Position numbers and translations under genes: made by a program
In this document: positions 42,412-55,299 of the stretch, piece after piece
How positions within the stretch are numbered: position 1 is the first letter of the stretch
Layout of the letters: every line of letters begins with the position of its first letter
Origin: Leptodactylus fallax
Taxonomy: Eukaryota > Chordata > Amphibia > Anura > Leptodactylidae
Length of the DNA stretch: 64,000 bases
NCBI GenBank assembly: GCA_947044405.1
Contig: CAMRHE010000156.1
Location: 3,969,001-4,033,000 of the forward strand
Direction of reading: 5' to 3'
The notes under the pieces: generated by a model
The model's database searches: none
Seen by the model: the letters and a program-made list of their open reading frames with translations, nothing else
Told to the model about the DNA's origin: nothing

Positions 42412-43738
42412 TGTGATGATAAGAGACCGCCAACTAGGTATTTTCCAGATAAGTATTTTGCGTCAGTGTGGTGTCACGGGCTCAGATTACTCTTACAACA
42501 GGTGGTAGGTCTGCTGTGTATTCAACTCTTTGTGGTCCCACAACCTTTTTATCCCCAGAGAGTCACTTACACAGCCTTTGTTTACAAAACAGTGCTATAC
42601 TTGTTAATCCGGCAGGGGGTCCTGTAGAAAGGATGTGCTGGGGGGGCTCTCTGCACACAGTCCACAGACAAGATGGAGCTAGCTACACATCAAAAGGATT
42701 ATGGTTTTATGACCATATCTTCACCGAGGAACCTCTTACAGGCACCCCGATAAATTCCCCAGATGCGTCAGGTCAAGATGCAAGTTTCAAGATCAAATTA
42801 GTCACGGTTCAAAGCCCGGGAAAGGTTCAGACACTGATCTCCTTACCCAAAGAGGATTGGGGTGTCCTCCTTGGGGTCTACACGATGGGGATCTCGCCAC
42901 AAACCCTGTCATACCTCCTGCCCAACTCTACCATCATCGGGCGAGGAAATATAACAAAATATGAGTCTGAGAGATTTAGAAAGGAGGGCAGGGCTCCTCC
43001 TCCTGGTGACATCACTTAAGGAGGAGACCTTTTTAGTTAATAGTTCTCAGACCAGGAAGAGGGGTCTCTTTTGTCTTTGTTGTTCCTGGAAGAAATGTGA
43101 TGGCAGGTCATGATGCAGACCCCAACCATGTGGCCTAAACATTCGGCCTAGCATTGAGGCCTGAGACTCTTTGTTATCCTGGAAGAGATGTAACAGCATG
43201 TAGGAGACACATGTTCTGTAACCTGCTTAAGGAAGAACCCTGAAGCCTACCACATGGGCTCAGAGAAACGGACTATCTACTAGTTCTGGTAATTTTCTAT
43301 ATGGTCTTCTTCTGCTGAAAGCCACCCATATATCATTGCCCAGAGCCAAGGAGGTGCTGCCATTGGAATAGCATGCCCAACGCATGCTTTTGAACTGCTT
43401 TAAGTACATGCCCTGAGCTCAACATCCGGTGCCCAGAGAAGCAATTACAGGCTTATGTTGGTAATATTTCATTTTTCTTCTGTTTATTGCCATTTTTATT
43501 TTGTGCACCATATCATGTTGCTTTCCACTTGTATTTGCCTGCTAACTGCTACATGTATTCTCTGTATATGTTAAGTGTCTAGTACCTACCCTTTTAGGGG
43601 TTAATAAATATATAAAATTTAGAAAGCTTGTTTCGTATTATCCTATGGGCCCAGAACACTCACTGGTGGTGGGTGTGAGGTAATTGAAGCGATCTCAGGT
43701 GTGCCAAACTTGGGTTTGGTAGGAAGAGATCCTTCACA
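42412..43738 (+). mobile_element. Solo LTR, copy 2 (1327 bp, TSD ACCCC)
   Basis: Starts TGTGATGATAAGAGACC and ends GATCCTTCACA. ACCCC flanks it at 42407-42411 and 43739-43743. The host is the AT-rich TTAA-type repeat, whose uninterrupted form at 27490-27530 shows the empty site. The shared U3/R-like end with copy 1 (AATAAA and following) identifies one family. A 183-residue frame at 42468-43019 lies in the LTR and has no recognisable domain. Confidence 0.9.
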
Positions 43739-43743
43739 ACCCC

Positions 43744-44404
43744 CTTTCCCTAGAATACATATAAAAGTAAAATATTACTGTGAAACACATATACATTAGG
43801 TATCCCTGTGTCCAAAAACGCCCGGTCTACAAACTTCTAAAACAGTTTTTCCCATATGATAATCGCCGTTGTGGGGAAAAAAAAAAATCAAAAGTGCCAA
43901 ACCACCATTTTTTCACTGTTTAGCTTCTGATAAAATTTTTTATAAAAAGTAATCAAAGCAATAGCAATTCCCCAAAATGGTATAACTAAAAATTACACCT
44001 GACCCTGCATAAAAGACGTGCTATGCATCTCCGTACACGGAAATATAAAAAAGTTACGGGTGTCAGAATATGGCGACTTTTCTAAAAAAAATTTTTTTTG
44101 TAAAGTTTTAGATTTTTGATAAGGGGTTAAAATGTAAATAAAACCATATAAATTTGGTATCCCCACAATCGTAACGAAACATAGAATACAGGGGATATGT
44201 CATTTGGGCTGCAGAGTGAACACTGTAAAAATTAAGTTCATAAGAATGTCGCACAAATGCACTTTTTCTTCAAATCCACCCCATTCTGAATTTTTTTACA
44301 GAATAATAAATGGTAGGATCATGAAGAACAATTTGTCCCACAAACATTAAGCCCTCATATGGCGTCAAAAATTAAAATAAAAAAATTCCTCTGGTGGGAA
44401 GGGG
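43744..44404. repeat. AT-rich TTAA-type family, right part after solo LTR
   Basis: Collinear with 27510-28150. Ends GGGAAGGGG before TTAA at 44405-44408. Confidence 0.75.
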
Positions 44405-44408
44405 TTAA

Positions 44409-45626
44409 TGAGACACATTACCCCTTCTATTTCATGGCAAAAAAACTATTTGGTCAGCTGCATATAGTCAAGGAAGGATTCTGTTGGATTGGCTATGGCA
44501 CAAAAGTAGGCATGATTACTTTCTCGGGTGCACTGACAGAGGATGGGAGTGATGGGAAGTTTGTGTGAAAGAAAACAAGTATAGGGAAATGTAAATGCTG
44601 CTAAAAAGTATGGATGGGGCACAGCCAACGAGTGTTGCACAGGGAGGCCTAAGCCTAGCTTTTGCATTAGTGCCAGGAAGCCTTAAGTTATATTGCTAAG
44701 CTTAGAACAGCTTTTTGTGAAGTTATGTTTTTCCTCCAAAGTACTGTCTTTCTACTCTTGGATTCTGGGCCTGGCAACAGCAGTGACCATCACAACCCGT
44801 ATAAGACTATTTGCTAACTGCTAAACCTTCTCTCTTTTACAAGTGTTAAAAGGGAATTTTGTTTTTACAAAATTTCTCCAAGATGTACGGTACATGGCAT
44901 TTTGTTTTAGAAATAACTAGAAAAGTGACAGTAGTACAGTACCTTTCTCAATTACCATTATATATACATATGTACATATTCATTATAAATCATGCCAGTT
45001 TTTTGGCATTAGTTATAATGGAAATCTACACCAGTTCTTATGTAGATTTCAATTCTGATACCGGGAAGTCCAGGAGATTTATGATAAGGCCAATGCTTCT
45101 TCATAAATCTCTTATTCCCTGTGCCAGTTGGGCCTTTATTTAGACTCACATACAATATGGCAGTCTTTATAAATCTGCCCCAATGTGTCATTAGAAAGCA
45201 AGTAAATGTCTACAATTGATTACATTTTAATGTTAGGTCCAAAAACCTATGCTGACTAATATCAAAATCTTTTTGAATAGAGATACCCAAATCCATCATT
45301 TCCTTGTACATGGATTTGGGTCTCTCCTTAGTGTCAAAGTAAAACATTCCAGCTGCTTCAAGTTACCATTAAGGGGTTACTTAAGAGCTCACTGAAGCGG
45401 CACAAATCATTAAATGCAATAAATTTACTTAAATATGGCTACAGGAAGCAAGATTTATTTATAGAAAAGCTTTATTTATATGTGTCTAAAATAGATTGAT
45501 TTATTACTTATATTACTACTAAGGAACATTAATTAACAAAGATGTGCAGATTTCCCACTAACATCCCTGATCCCAGGTCATGGCACCTCCACAAGATGAA
45601 AGTGGAGGTGGGAATTTTCTGTGTTA
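44409..45626. other. No gene seen; possible MITE near 44960-45185
   Basis: CTTATGTAGATTTCAATTCT and AATCTGCCCC-type ends suggest a small repeat, but the borders were not resolved. No coding signal. Confidence 0.3.
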
Positions 45627-45634
45627 GCACATGG

Positions 45635-46245
45635 CAGGGGTGTAACTAGCAAAGACTGGGCCCCCTTGCAAACTTTTGACTTGGGCCGCCACGTCATAGT
45701 GCCCTCTTTCCTGGACCCACACAGTATAACTCCCCATTTACACACACTATAATGTCCCAAAGTGGCCTCCAGACAGTATAATGTCCCATAGCGGTCCCTC
45801 CACATAGTATACTGTCCCATAGCAGCCCCTCCACATATTATACTGCCTGACAGTGGCTCCTCCACACGGTATTATGCCCCACAGTGGCCCCTGCACACAG
45901 TATTATGTCCCACAGTGACCTCTGCACGCAGTATTATGTCCCACAGTGGCACTGCACACAGTATTATGCCCCACAGTGGCCCTTCCACATAGTATTATGC
46001 CCCACAGTGGCCCTTCCACACAGTATTATGCCTCCACAAACTATTATTATACTTCGGCAGAGATGGCCGTCAGCAGGAGCGGGGATCTGTAAGTAAATAG
46101 GGCCCGTTACCTGCTGGGGTTACTCCAGCAGGTAACAGCCTATTTCAATAAAAAAAAAAAAAAAAAAAAAAAGCATCAGGGGCCCGCCGGGCCTACTAAG
46201 GTCCCGGACCCTGTGGCAGCTGCTACCCCGGTACTTACGCCACTG
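45635..46245. mobile_element. Non-autonomous hAT element with 31-bp minisatellite
   Basis: Ends CAGGGGTGTAACTAG and GTACTTACGCCACTG, with the 8-bp duplication GCACATGG at 45627-45634 and 46246-46253. Units of the 31-bp repeat occupy about 45700-46050 in reverse orientation (CCCACAGTGGCCCCTGCACA). A run of about 22 A residues is at 46150. No transposase. Confidence 0.9.
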
Positions 46246-46399
46246 GCACATGGCCAGTGCTGTGTAAGGAGGGGGATGGCTGACTGACTTAGTTTAACAG
46301 AAGCTGAAAGTGGAGGTGCTGGGTCCTGGAATCAGGGGAGATCATTGTTAACCAGGGAAGATAATAATTGTTAATTCAAGTTTAGACATCGATCTATTT

Positions 46400-46532
46400 C
46401 AGTGGTCAGCAAGCTTTGTCACTCAGAGTTTTGTGAAACTACAACTCCCAACATGCTCCATTTACTTCTATGGAAGCTCTAATAAAATCAGTGCAATTAT
46501 ACATACTGGGATTTGTAGTTTCACAACCTCTG
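46400..46532. mobile_element. 133-bp hAT-type MITE
   Basis: Flanked by ATCTATTT (46392-46399, 46533-46540). Starts CAGTGGTCAGCAAGC. Inside, GTGAAACTACAACTCCCA is mirrored by TGGGATTTGTAGTTTCAC, giving a foldback. Confidence 0.82.
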
Positions 46533-46540
46533 ATCTATTT

Positions 46541-47448
46541 TATCAACATATACAATTTTTTTCAGATGGACAAAATTTTGTAAATAAAAAAAAACATGTA
46601 TATATTATCATCTTAAGGTTCCCTGATGAATACCAGTGTGTTACCAGACAAAAAACATATTGGGACAGGATTTTATAGGGCATTGGTAGAATAGCCCTTT
46701 ACCTGTGTGGATCACTGCTGTTGCCACCTAGTGACCACCATATAGGGCTTAATGATCCAATCTCAGCTTGATAATTGGGCAAGATGCATCCAATATTTAT
46801 GTCTGAGAGCATCCCATGTCAGGACATAACTGGTAGGGTCTATTGATATAATTAGGTGATCTTATGTTTTTCAGTTTGTGTGCTAACATAGCGGCCTTTT
46901 TTAAATTTATTTAATAAATGTTAAGTTTTATCATTTTCTATTCATATTTATCTATATGCTGGTTTTGTAAGGGGATAATTTTTGCTGGATCTAAGTATCC
47001 ATGTATAGCGAACTGTGCGGATTTTGGTTTATACTACAAGATTTCTTAGCTCTCTCACATATAAGAATGTCTGAAATGAGAATACCCCAGTAAAAAGGTT
47101 TACGATTAGGTTTTCATACACTTATTTATTTTAGCATTTGTGGTTTACTATAATGTAATGTAATGTAATTCATTGCTCATTCTTCTTTTTGAGGCATGAT
47201 TTCTGTTACAATTGAAACGGTGGGGGTTGCTTGTCATTAGGAAGTTGATGATTTTAATGGTGTTATTGTACATTGCATTTTTGTGATCTAACAAACATGT
47301 TATATTTTATTGAGATTTTAGGACTTAGCATTCTATTTTTCATAGTAGAAGTTTTAAGTGCCATTGTAAATTTGGTAACAGACCATGTGCCCTTATAATA
47401 CAGTATAGATGTCTCCTGACATGACAGTGCAATTGCTAGTTCTGCATC
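46541..47448. other. No gene seen
   Basis: AT-rich sequence with a short TAATG tandem run near 47150. No recognised repeat or coding signal. Confidence 0.4.
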
Positions 47449-47538
47449 CCCTATAGCCGTGATGGTGAAACTATGGCACGCGTGCCAGAGAGGGCACACA
47501 GAACCCTCTAAGTTGGCACGCGCGCCGTCACCATTATC

Positions 47539-47584
47539 GCTCACTAACGGGGAATCCGGTACAGGATTCCCCGTTAGTGAGCGA
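47539..47584. repeat. Perfect hairpin in the hAT element
   Basis: CGCTCACTAACGGGGAATCC and its exact complement are separated by a few bases (GGTACA). Confidence 0.9.
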
Positions 47585-47799
47585 TTGCTTCTTTCAGCTG
47601 TATGTGCATATCTACATACAGATGAATGCTGTCAGTGTAGGCCGCGGCTTATACTGATTGCAGAGTGTAACCTCTGCCCCGACGCAGGCGCAATGACGTA
47701 AATCATCAGCGCCTGTGATCAGAAAAAGAAGGAGGACACTCTTCGTGGAACTGCAGCTCTTCGTGGCACTGCAGCTCTTCATAGGACTAGGTAAGTAGC

Positions 47800-48540
47800 A
47801 TAAACTACTGTTTGGGGGCCTGCTGTGGAGCATATACTACTGTATGGGGGACACTGTGAAGCATCTAATACTGTGTGGGGGACACTAAAGCATCTAATAC
47901 TGTGTGGGGGACACTGAAGCATCTAATACTGTGTGGGAGACACTGTGAATCATCTAATACTGTGTGGGGGACACTGTGAAGCATCTAATACTGTGTGGGG
48001 GACACTGAAGCATATACTACTGTGTGGGGGCCCACTGTGAGGCATATACTACTGTGTGGGGGCCCACTGTGAAGCATCTAATACTGTGTGGGGGACACTG
48101 AAGCATATACTACTGTGTGGGCGCCCACTGTGAGGCATATACTTGCATATACTTATGTGTGTGGACCCGCTGTGAAGCATATAATGTGGGGGGGGCCCAA
48201 AGTGGAGCATATAATACTGTGTGGGGGCCACTGTGAAGCATATAATACTGTTCGAGGGCCACTGTGAAGCATATAATACTGTGCGGGGGCCACTGTGAAG
48301 CATATAATACTGTGCGGGGGCCACTGTGAATCATATTATACTGAGTGGGGGCCACTCTGGAGCATATAATACAGAGTGGGGTCCACTCTGGAACATATAA
48401 TACTGAGTAGGGGCCACTGTGGAGCATATAATACTGTGTGGGGGCAATTCTGGAGCATATAATACTGTCTGGAGGCCATTTCGGAGCGAATTGTACTGTC
48501 TGGGGGCCACTTCGGAGCGCATTGTACTGTGTGTGGGCCC
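47800..48540. repeat. 31-bp minisatellite array, >20 units
   Basis: GGGGCCACTGTGAAGCATAT and variants repeat with a 31-bp period (checked at 48257 and 48288). Left units are shorter and more degenerate. The antisense reading frames with repeated MLHSGP-like words are a by-product. Confidence 0.88.
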
Positions 48541-48746
48541 TTCACTATTTATATCACACAGTATCTGTTTTATAGCAGACATGTGATATTATTACAGGCT
48601 GTAATAACATTGCACGGTCACTGTAAAACAGATCCTGGTTAATTTAAGGTTAAATTGCCGTGTTGGCACTTTGCGATAATTTAGTGTGTTTTGGGTTGCA
48701 GTTTGGGCACTCGCTCTCTAAAAGGATCGCCATCACTGCCCTATAG

Positions 48747-49847
48747 CTACTCACCTCTATGATTACAGTTCTCTCTCCATGGCTATATGGCGTTATATGA
48801 AAAATCATATACAAAAAAAATAATGGTAGAAAGGAGTGAGAAAAAAACAAACAAAAAAAAAAATGTATGCAGGCGATTACCTATCCCATATTTATAAAAG
48901 TTGTTCATGTCTTCTGCATTATTGCCAAATACTATAGGTTACACATGAGAAGAAAAAAGTATCAATTATTATCATAATTATAAAACGAAAGACTTGAAAG
49001 ATGACGGAAGAAAGAGATCTGTAGCAAGAGCTTTTTCCAAGCAGTCTGCCACACTGTAATCTAGCCACCTGCTCTATCTGCGGCATAAATTAGTTGTCTC
49101 AGGAGAGCCAAGGCTGCTGATTGGTCTGGCTTGTTTCTATGACAACCATTTTCTCTCAGCTATATGATTTACACAGCACTTTACAGCTCATCAGAGATTC
49201 AGCAGGCACAAACACACAGTGTACATATTCCTGGTTCCTCTGGGATATCAATACTTAATATCAGATTATTTACTGAGATAAAACTATATATGTCTAATGT
49301 GAAATAAATATTGCGACAGCCAGTGCTTAGGGAAAGAATCACATCTATAAGTGATAAGCAATGGTTATATAAGGATAATATAATGGGACATTGGTTGAAA
49401 GTAGAAACAATTGACACATAAAAGATGGTCGGTTTATAAAACGCAACAGAGATAGATTAAGAAACTAGTAACTCTTCAATAGTAAACCACTTTGTATTTT
49501 TCAGATGTCAGCAGTTCTTTCTCCCAAAAAATGTAATTCTTAAAGAAATGTTTATAAAGTCACCTAAAAAGGACAGAAGATCTAAAAATGGCTAGATCTG
49601 TAAGAGGGTGCTGTGGCCTGAGAAACTGACATCTTCCTGCTACCTTGCTTCACCTCAGGAATCCATTTCAGGCCTATTCTGGTTGGAGATGAGTTAATTC
49701 TAATTTCCTAACAGACATTGGTGTAAATTACTTCAAAGGCATTTTCGGACAAAGAGATACCTAATGTGCATGTGTTTTGGTAGTGATTTGAATTTTAACT
49801 TCTTTTTATTTATTTTTTTTTACTTTTTTTATATTGTATTTATTAGA
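48747..49847. other. No gene or recognised repeat seen
   Basis: Apparently unique, AT-rich sequence in which no open frame has a recognisable domain. It is one of the longer stretches here without clear transposon remains. Confidence 0.4.
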
Positions 49848-50060
49848 CCCCCTAGGTTCAAGTTATATTGCAAAAACCAATAGTTTTGTAGAATTACATA
49901 TAATAAAATTAGCCTGTTTCGATGGCTTGTTAGTGTTACAGGCTCATTGGCAGGCATATTTGTGGCTATGGGGCACTTGATAAGTGATGAAGAATTGGCT
50001 TTTCAAAAAAAAAAAAATAAAAGCTACCAAAAATTATCTTGTGATGAAAACAGATGGGGA
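49848..50060. repeat. Interspersed repeat, copy 2 (pair at 4831-5060)
   Basis: See 4831-5060. Ends where a Tc1 element begins. Confidence 0.65.
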
Positions 50061-50069
50061 ATCTATATA

Positions 50070-50951
<882 letters not shown>

Positions 50952-50959
50952 TGTGTGTA

Positions 50960-51640
50960 TATATTGCTTGAACCTTCAATCATCCCACAGACTGCAATAC
51001 AACGTATTGCAGTCTATGGGAGATTATCTATATTACTAATAAGGCTGGTCATAGCCTCAATTGTAATATTCCTATGACAGGCCTGGGAGCCTTCATAACA
51101 CTCCTGGCTGTCAAAGGAACAGGTCAGCTCCCGCAATCTCGCCGCGCGGGAGCCGACCTGCAGCGTGAAAGGTACGGGGCCAGTGGGCACCGACCCCGGG
51201 GATAGCTTCTCTGCTTTGGGGGTCGATTTCGGAGGGGGGGGTCACGGACTGGCACACTCAACAGTGCCTGCAATCAGAGTGGACTCTGATCACAGGCATT
51301 AACTGCGGGTCTCTGCTGTACAAGGAGACCCGGTATAGTAGCTATAGGGGGTGGGGACCGGCCCAAGGGACTCTGGGGGGGAAGCGCGGAGGTCACACTT
51401 AGCAATGCCCGCGGTCAGAGTCCATTCTGATTGCGAGCATTAACTCCATCGGTTTTGCTACTTTCGTGGGCAGGAGAGGGGGTCACGCTCAATAATGCCC
51501 ATGATCAGATCGCGGGCATTAACTCCAGGTCTCCGCGGAGACCTGGTACGGCAGCTATGGTAGCCGCTCTGCAGCAGAGCGGCCGCCATCTTTAAGGGTC
51601 CGGCATCCGCTGTAGTCGCACGGCAGATGTTGAGAAGGGG
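50960..51640. repeat. GC-rich part of the TTAA-type family (reverse orientation)
   Basis: 50985-51100 mirrors 42190-42300. The rest holds about three diverged modules of roughly 105 bp (CAATGCC-type, ATCAGAGT, GGCATTAACTCC, GTCTCCGC). It ends GAAGGGG before TTAA at 51641-51644. Many CpG-containing words set it apart from the AT-rich surroundings. Confidence 0.62.
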
Positions 51641-51644
51641 TTAA

Positions 51645-51762
51645 ATTAGCTAGGGCTTATTTTTGGAGTAGGGATTATATTTCAAGCCTACTCCAAAAAA
51701 CCTGGAAAATGTAGCTAGGGCTTATTTTCGGGATAGGTCTTATTTTTGGAGAAACAGAGCAT
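51645..51762. repeat. Small repeat with duplicated GGGCTTATTTT words
   Basis: TAGCTAGGGCTTATTTTTGG near 51650 recurs as TAGCTAGGGCTTATTTTCGG near 51712. Confidence 0.6.
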
Positions 51763-51765
51763 ATA

Positions 51766-53397
51766 CAGTCATATGAAAAAGTTTGGGCACCCCTATTAAT
51801 CTTAATCATTTTTAGTTCTAAATATTTGGGTGTTTGCAACAGCCATTTCAATTTGATATATCTAATAACTGATGGACACAGTAATATTTCAGGATTGAAA
51901 TGAGGTTTATTGTACTAACAGAAAATGTGCAATATGCATTAAACCAAAATTTGACCGATGCAAAAATTTGGGTACCCTTATCATTTTATTGATTTGAATA
52001 CTCCTAACTACTTTTTACTGACTTACTGAAGCACAAAACTGGTTTTGTAACCTCACTGAGCTTTGAACTTCATAGCCAGGTGTATCCAATCATGAGAAAA
52101 GGTATTTAAGGTGGCCAATTGCAAGTTGTTCTCCTATTTGAATCTCCTCTGAAGAGTGGCATCATGGGCTCCTCAAAACAACTCTCAAATGATCTGAAAA
52201 CAAAGATTGTTCAACATAGTTGTTCAGGGGAAGGATACAAAAAGTTGTCTCAGAGATTTAACCTGTCAGTTTCCACTGTGAGGAACATAGTAAGGAAATG
52301 GAAGACCACAGGGACAGTTCTTGTTAAGCCCAGAAGTGGCAGGCCAAGAAAAATATCAGAAAGGCAGAGAAGAAGAATGGTGAGAACAGTCAAGGACAAT
52401 CCACAGACCACCTCCAAAGAGCTGCAGCATCATCTTGCTGCAGATGGTGTCACTGTGCATCGGTCAACAATACAGCACACTTTGCACAAGGAGAAGCTGT
52501 ATGGGAGAGTGATGCGAAAGAAGCCGTTTCTGAAAGCACGCCACAAACAGAGTCGCCTGAGGCGACAAGCCAGCTTCATTTTGGAAGAAGGTCCTGTGGA
52601 CTGATGAAACAAAGATTGAGTTGTTTGGTCATACAAAAAGGCGTTATGCATGGCGTCAAAAAAACACAGCATTCCAAGAAAAACACTTGCTACCCACTGT
52701 AAAATTTGGTGGAGGTTCCATCATGCTTTGGGGCTGTGTGGCCAATGCCGGCACCGGGAATCTTGTTAAAGTTGAGGGTCGCATGGATTCAACTCAGTAT
52801 CAGCAGATTCTTGAGAATAATGTACAAGAATCAGTGACGAATTTGAAGTTACGCCGGGGATGGATATTTCAGCAAGACAATGATCCAAAACACAGCTCCA
52901 AATCTACTCAGGCATTCATGCAGAGGAACAATTACAATGTTCTGGAATGGCCATCCCAGTCCCCAGACCTGAATATCATTGAACATCTGTGGGATAATTT
53001 GAAGCGGGCTGTCCATGCTCGGCGACCATCAAACTTAACTGAACTGGAATTGTTTTGTAAAGAGGAATGGTCAAAAATACCTTCATCCAGGATCCAGGAA
53101 CTGATTAAAAGCTACAGGAAGCGACTAGAGGCTGTTACTTTTGCAAAAGGAGGATCTACTAAATATTAATGTCACTTTTCTGTTGAGGTGCCCATACTTT
53201 TGCACCGGTCAAATTTTGGTTTAATGCATATTGCACATTTTCTGTTAGTACAATAAACCTCATTTCAATCCTGAAATATTACTGTGTCCATCAGTTATTA
53301 GATATATCAAATTGAAATGGCTGTTGCAAACACCCAAATATTTAGAACTAAAAATGATTAAGATTAATAGGGGTGCCCAAACTTTTTCATATGACTG
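51766..53397 (+). mobile_element. Tc1 element E, nearly full-length
   Basis: Inverted ends CAGTCATATGAAAAAGTTTG with TA at 51764-51765 and 53398-53399. The inverted repeats are about 215 bp and nearly identical. Length 1632 bp. Confidence 0.95.
52164..53169 (+). pseudogene. Tc1 transposase E (single frameshift)
   Basis: The start is ATG 52164 (MGSSKQLSNDLKTKIVQHSC); an upstream ATG at 52119 lies in the leader. The first frame holds GYKKLSQRFNLSVSTVRNIV, GRPRKI and LYGRVMRKKPFLKARHK. A small indel near 52560 shifts the frame. The second frame carries [37 protein letters not shown] (DD34E by count) and ends KGGSTKY, TAA at 53167-53169. It is disabled by this one shift as far as I can see. Confidence 0.92.
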
Positions 53398-53434
53398 TAT
53401 ATCTATATATAGATATATATAGATATATAGATAT

Positions 53435-54422
53435 ATTTGGACATCCCTGGTCAAAATGACTGTTATTATGAACAGTTAAGCAAGTTAAAGATGAAATGAT
53501 CTTTTAATGGCATAAAGTTAAAGATAGTTAAAAGTTAAAAAACACCCTTGTCTATAAGTTTAAGCAATATCAGTATATTATTATGTTTGAGTACAATTTT
53601 AGGGTGAAAAAGGGAAAGGAGCACCTTGCAAAAGTTTGGGAACGCTTGTAGATTTGTGTGCTCAGATAACTTTGACCAAGGTATCAAACCTTAATTAGCC
53701 AGTTAGGGTTATGGCTTGTTCACTATCATCGTTAGGAAAGGCCAAGTGATGCAAATTTTGCAGCTTTATAAATAACCCAGCCTTGTGCCAAAAAACAGCA
53801 GCCGTGGGTTCTTCTAAGTAGCTGCCTAGCACTCTGAAAATGGTGGAGGCCAACAAAGCAGGAGAAGGCTATAAGATGACATCAAAGTGTTTTCAAGTTG
53901 CCCTTTCCTCAGTTTGAAATGTAATTAAGAAATGGCAGTTACCAGGAACAGCGGAGGTCAAGATAAAGTCTGGAAGACCAAGAAAAATTTCAGAGACAGC
54001 TGCTCGTTGGATTGCCAGAGTGGCAAACCAGAGCCCCAGCTTGACTGCAAAAGACCTTCAGGGAGATTTAGCAGATTCTGAAGTTGTGGTACATTGTTCT
54101 ACTGTTCGGTGATACCTGCACAAATATGGCCTTCATGGAAGAGTCATTAGAAGAAAACCTCTCCTGTGTCCTCACCATAAAATTCCACGTCAGAAGTTTG
54201 CAAAAGAACACCTAAACAAGCCTGATGCATTTTGGAAATAAGTCCTGTGGACTGATGAGGTTAAAATAGAACTCTTTGGCCACAATGATCAAAGGTATGT
54301 TTGGAGAAAAAAGGGCACAGAATTTCAGGAAAAGAATATCTCTGTAACCATCTTCAACTTGCTTAACTGTTCACAATAACAGTCATTTTGACCAAGGGTG
54401 TCCAAACTTTTGCATGCCACTG
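53435..54422 (+). mobile_element. Tc1 element F, truncated left end and internal deletion
   Basis: GGTCAAAATGACTGTTATTA at the left and its complement at 54368-54405 are inverted ends. The right end finishes TGCATGCCACTG. The left end lacks the outermost ~16 bp and is replaced by an (AT)-rich run. Confidence 0.82.
53840..54350 (+). pseudogene. Tc1 transposase F (N-terminal and first catalytic motif only)
   Basis: MVEANKAGEGYKMTSKCF begins the DNA-binding domain. SGRPRKISETAARWIARVAN is the linker. YLHKYGLHGRVIRRKPLLCP and LWTDEVKIELFGHNDQRYVW follow. Several in-frame stops occur. After GTEFQEKNIS the sequence jumps directly into the right terminal repeat, so the second Asp and the Glu are gone. 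Confidence 0.82.

Positions 54423-54456
<34 letters not shown>
54423..54456. repeat. (TA)n microsatellite
   Basis: Directly abuts the right end of Tc1 element F. Confidence 0.95.
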
Positions 54457-54970
54457 AGCCGATGACTGGAAAAATATTGGAAGGGATGTACTGTACATCT
54501 CACCCAGGTTGCTCAGATGGGTGAGATGAGGGAAATCCATAAAGTTTGCTCCTAGCAGACAACTATGTTTGCTGAGCATTATTTAAGTGCTGTGTACTGG
54601 GCTGGATTTTTTATGGAATGGCGGGTAGGCTGGTAGTGGGACCTGAAATTCCCATCTCCTCCAGTCCACACCTTGTGGACACTCCTGGAAGAAACCCAGC
54701 TGACTGGGATCTCCTCGTTAAGGAGATATTAGAAGTCTGCTAGGAGAGCAGACTGTGGCAGAGCTTGGCTGGAAAGCCACAAAGAAAGTGGCTACTGCTG
54801 GAAGACAATCTGACTGTTTGAACTTGTTCCTATTCTAGGTGAGGTAACCCATTTCTGTTTAGTTAGAGCCCAGACGGGCAGGTATTTATTTTTTTCGGTT
54901 TCTGTTATGTTGCATGTACAAAGGAGTGTTTTGAGTGACTAAAACTCAATACTTGGACTAATACCTTAGA
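54457..54970. other. No gene seen; possible LTR-like sequence
   Basis: A 500-bp stretch between two (TA)n runs, richer in G and C, with short inverted words (CCCACCTGAGC-like near 54510). No TG/CA border with target duplication was found. Confidence 0.3.
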
Positions 54971-54971
54971 G

Positions 54972-55009
<38 letters not shown>

Positions 55010-55012
55010 AGT
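54971..55012. repeat. (TA)n microsatellite
   Basis: About 18 TA units followed by a diverged copy. Confidence 0.95.
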
Positions 55013-55299
55013 ATATATATCTTCATAAATTTTAGTTTAATTATTCACATTTTATTCTTTTTTTGATAAAGTGTTTTTTGTAGTGTTTCTGTTTCAATAT
55101 TTGAGATCTATGAATTTCACGATGTTATGAGATACTTTGTTATTTTCCCGCTTTATTTTTGAATTTTATGACATTATGAAATACTTTGTCACTTTCCTTC
55201 TCTATTTTTTAATTTATACATCACATTCATTGGTGTTGTATGTTCTGCAATGTTCCCGCTCTGTAATTCTAAATCTTGATTTAAATATATCAATGCTGT

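Larger units (their letters stand above)
47457..48738. mobile_element. Non-autonomous hAT element with long 31-bp minisatellite array
   Basis: Ends (C/A)GTGATGGTGAAACTATGG and GGATCGCCATCACTG, with CCCTATAG duplicated at 47449-47456 and 48739-48746. The subterminal CTATGGCACGCGTGCC is typical of Charlie-like hAT elements. The interior has a perfect hairpin (47539-47584) and an array of the 31-bp unit from about 47800 to 48540. No transposase. Confidence 0.9.

Noticed and set aside
42468..43019. 183-residue open frame
   Set aside because: It lies entirely within a solo LTR defined by TG...CA ends and a 5-bp TSD and has no recognisable domain.
38837..43738. One provirus bounded by the two LTR copies
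   Set aside because: Each LTR has its own complete 5-bp TSD, and the sequence between is a Tc1 element, an L1 fragment and other repeats, with no retroviral genes.
44859..45143. 94-residue frame as a small gene
   Set aside because: Hydrophobic, AT-driven translation without domain or conserved features in a stretch that looks like a repeat.
48049..48582. Minus-strand frames with repeated MLHSGP and YYML words
   Set aside because: Translation of the 31-bp minisatellite in its non-multiple-of-three periods. Not a repeat protein with any family signature.
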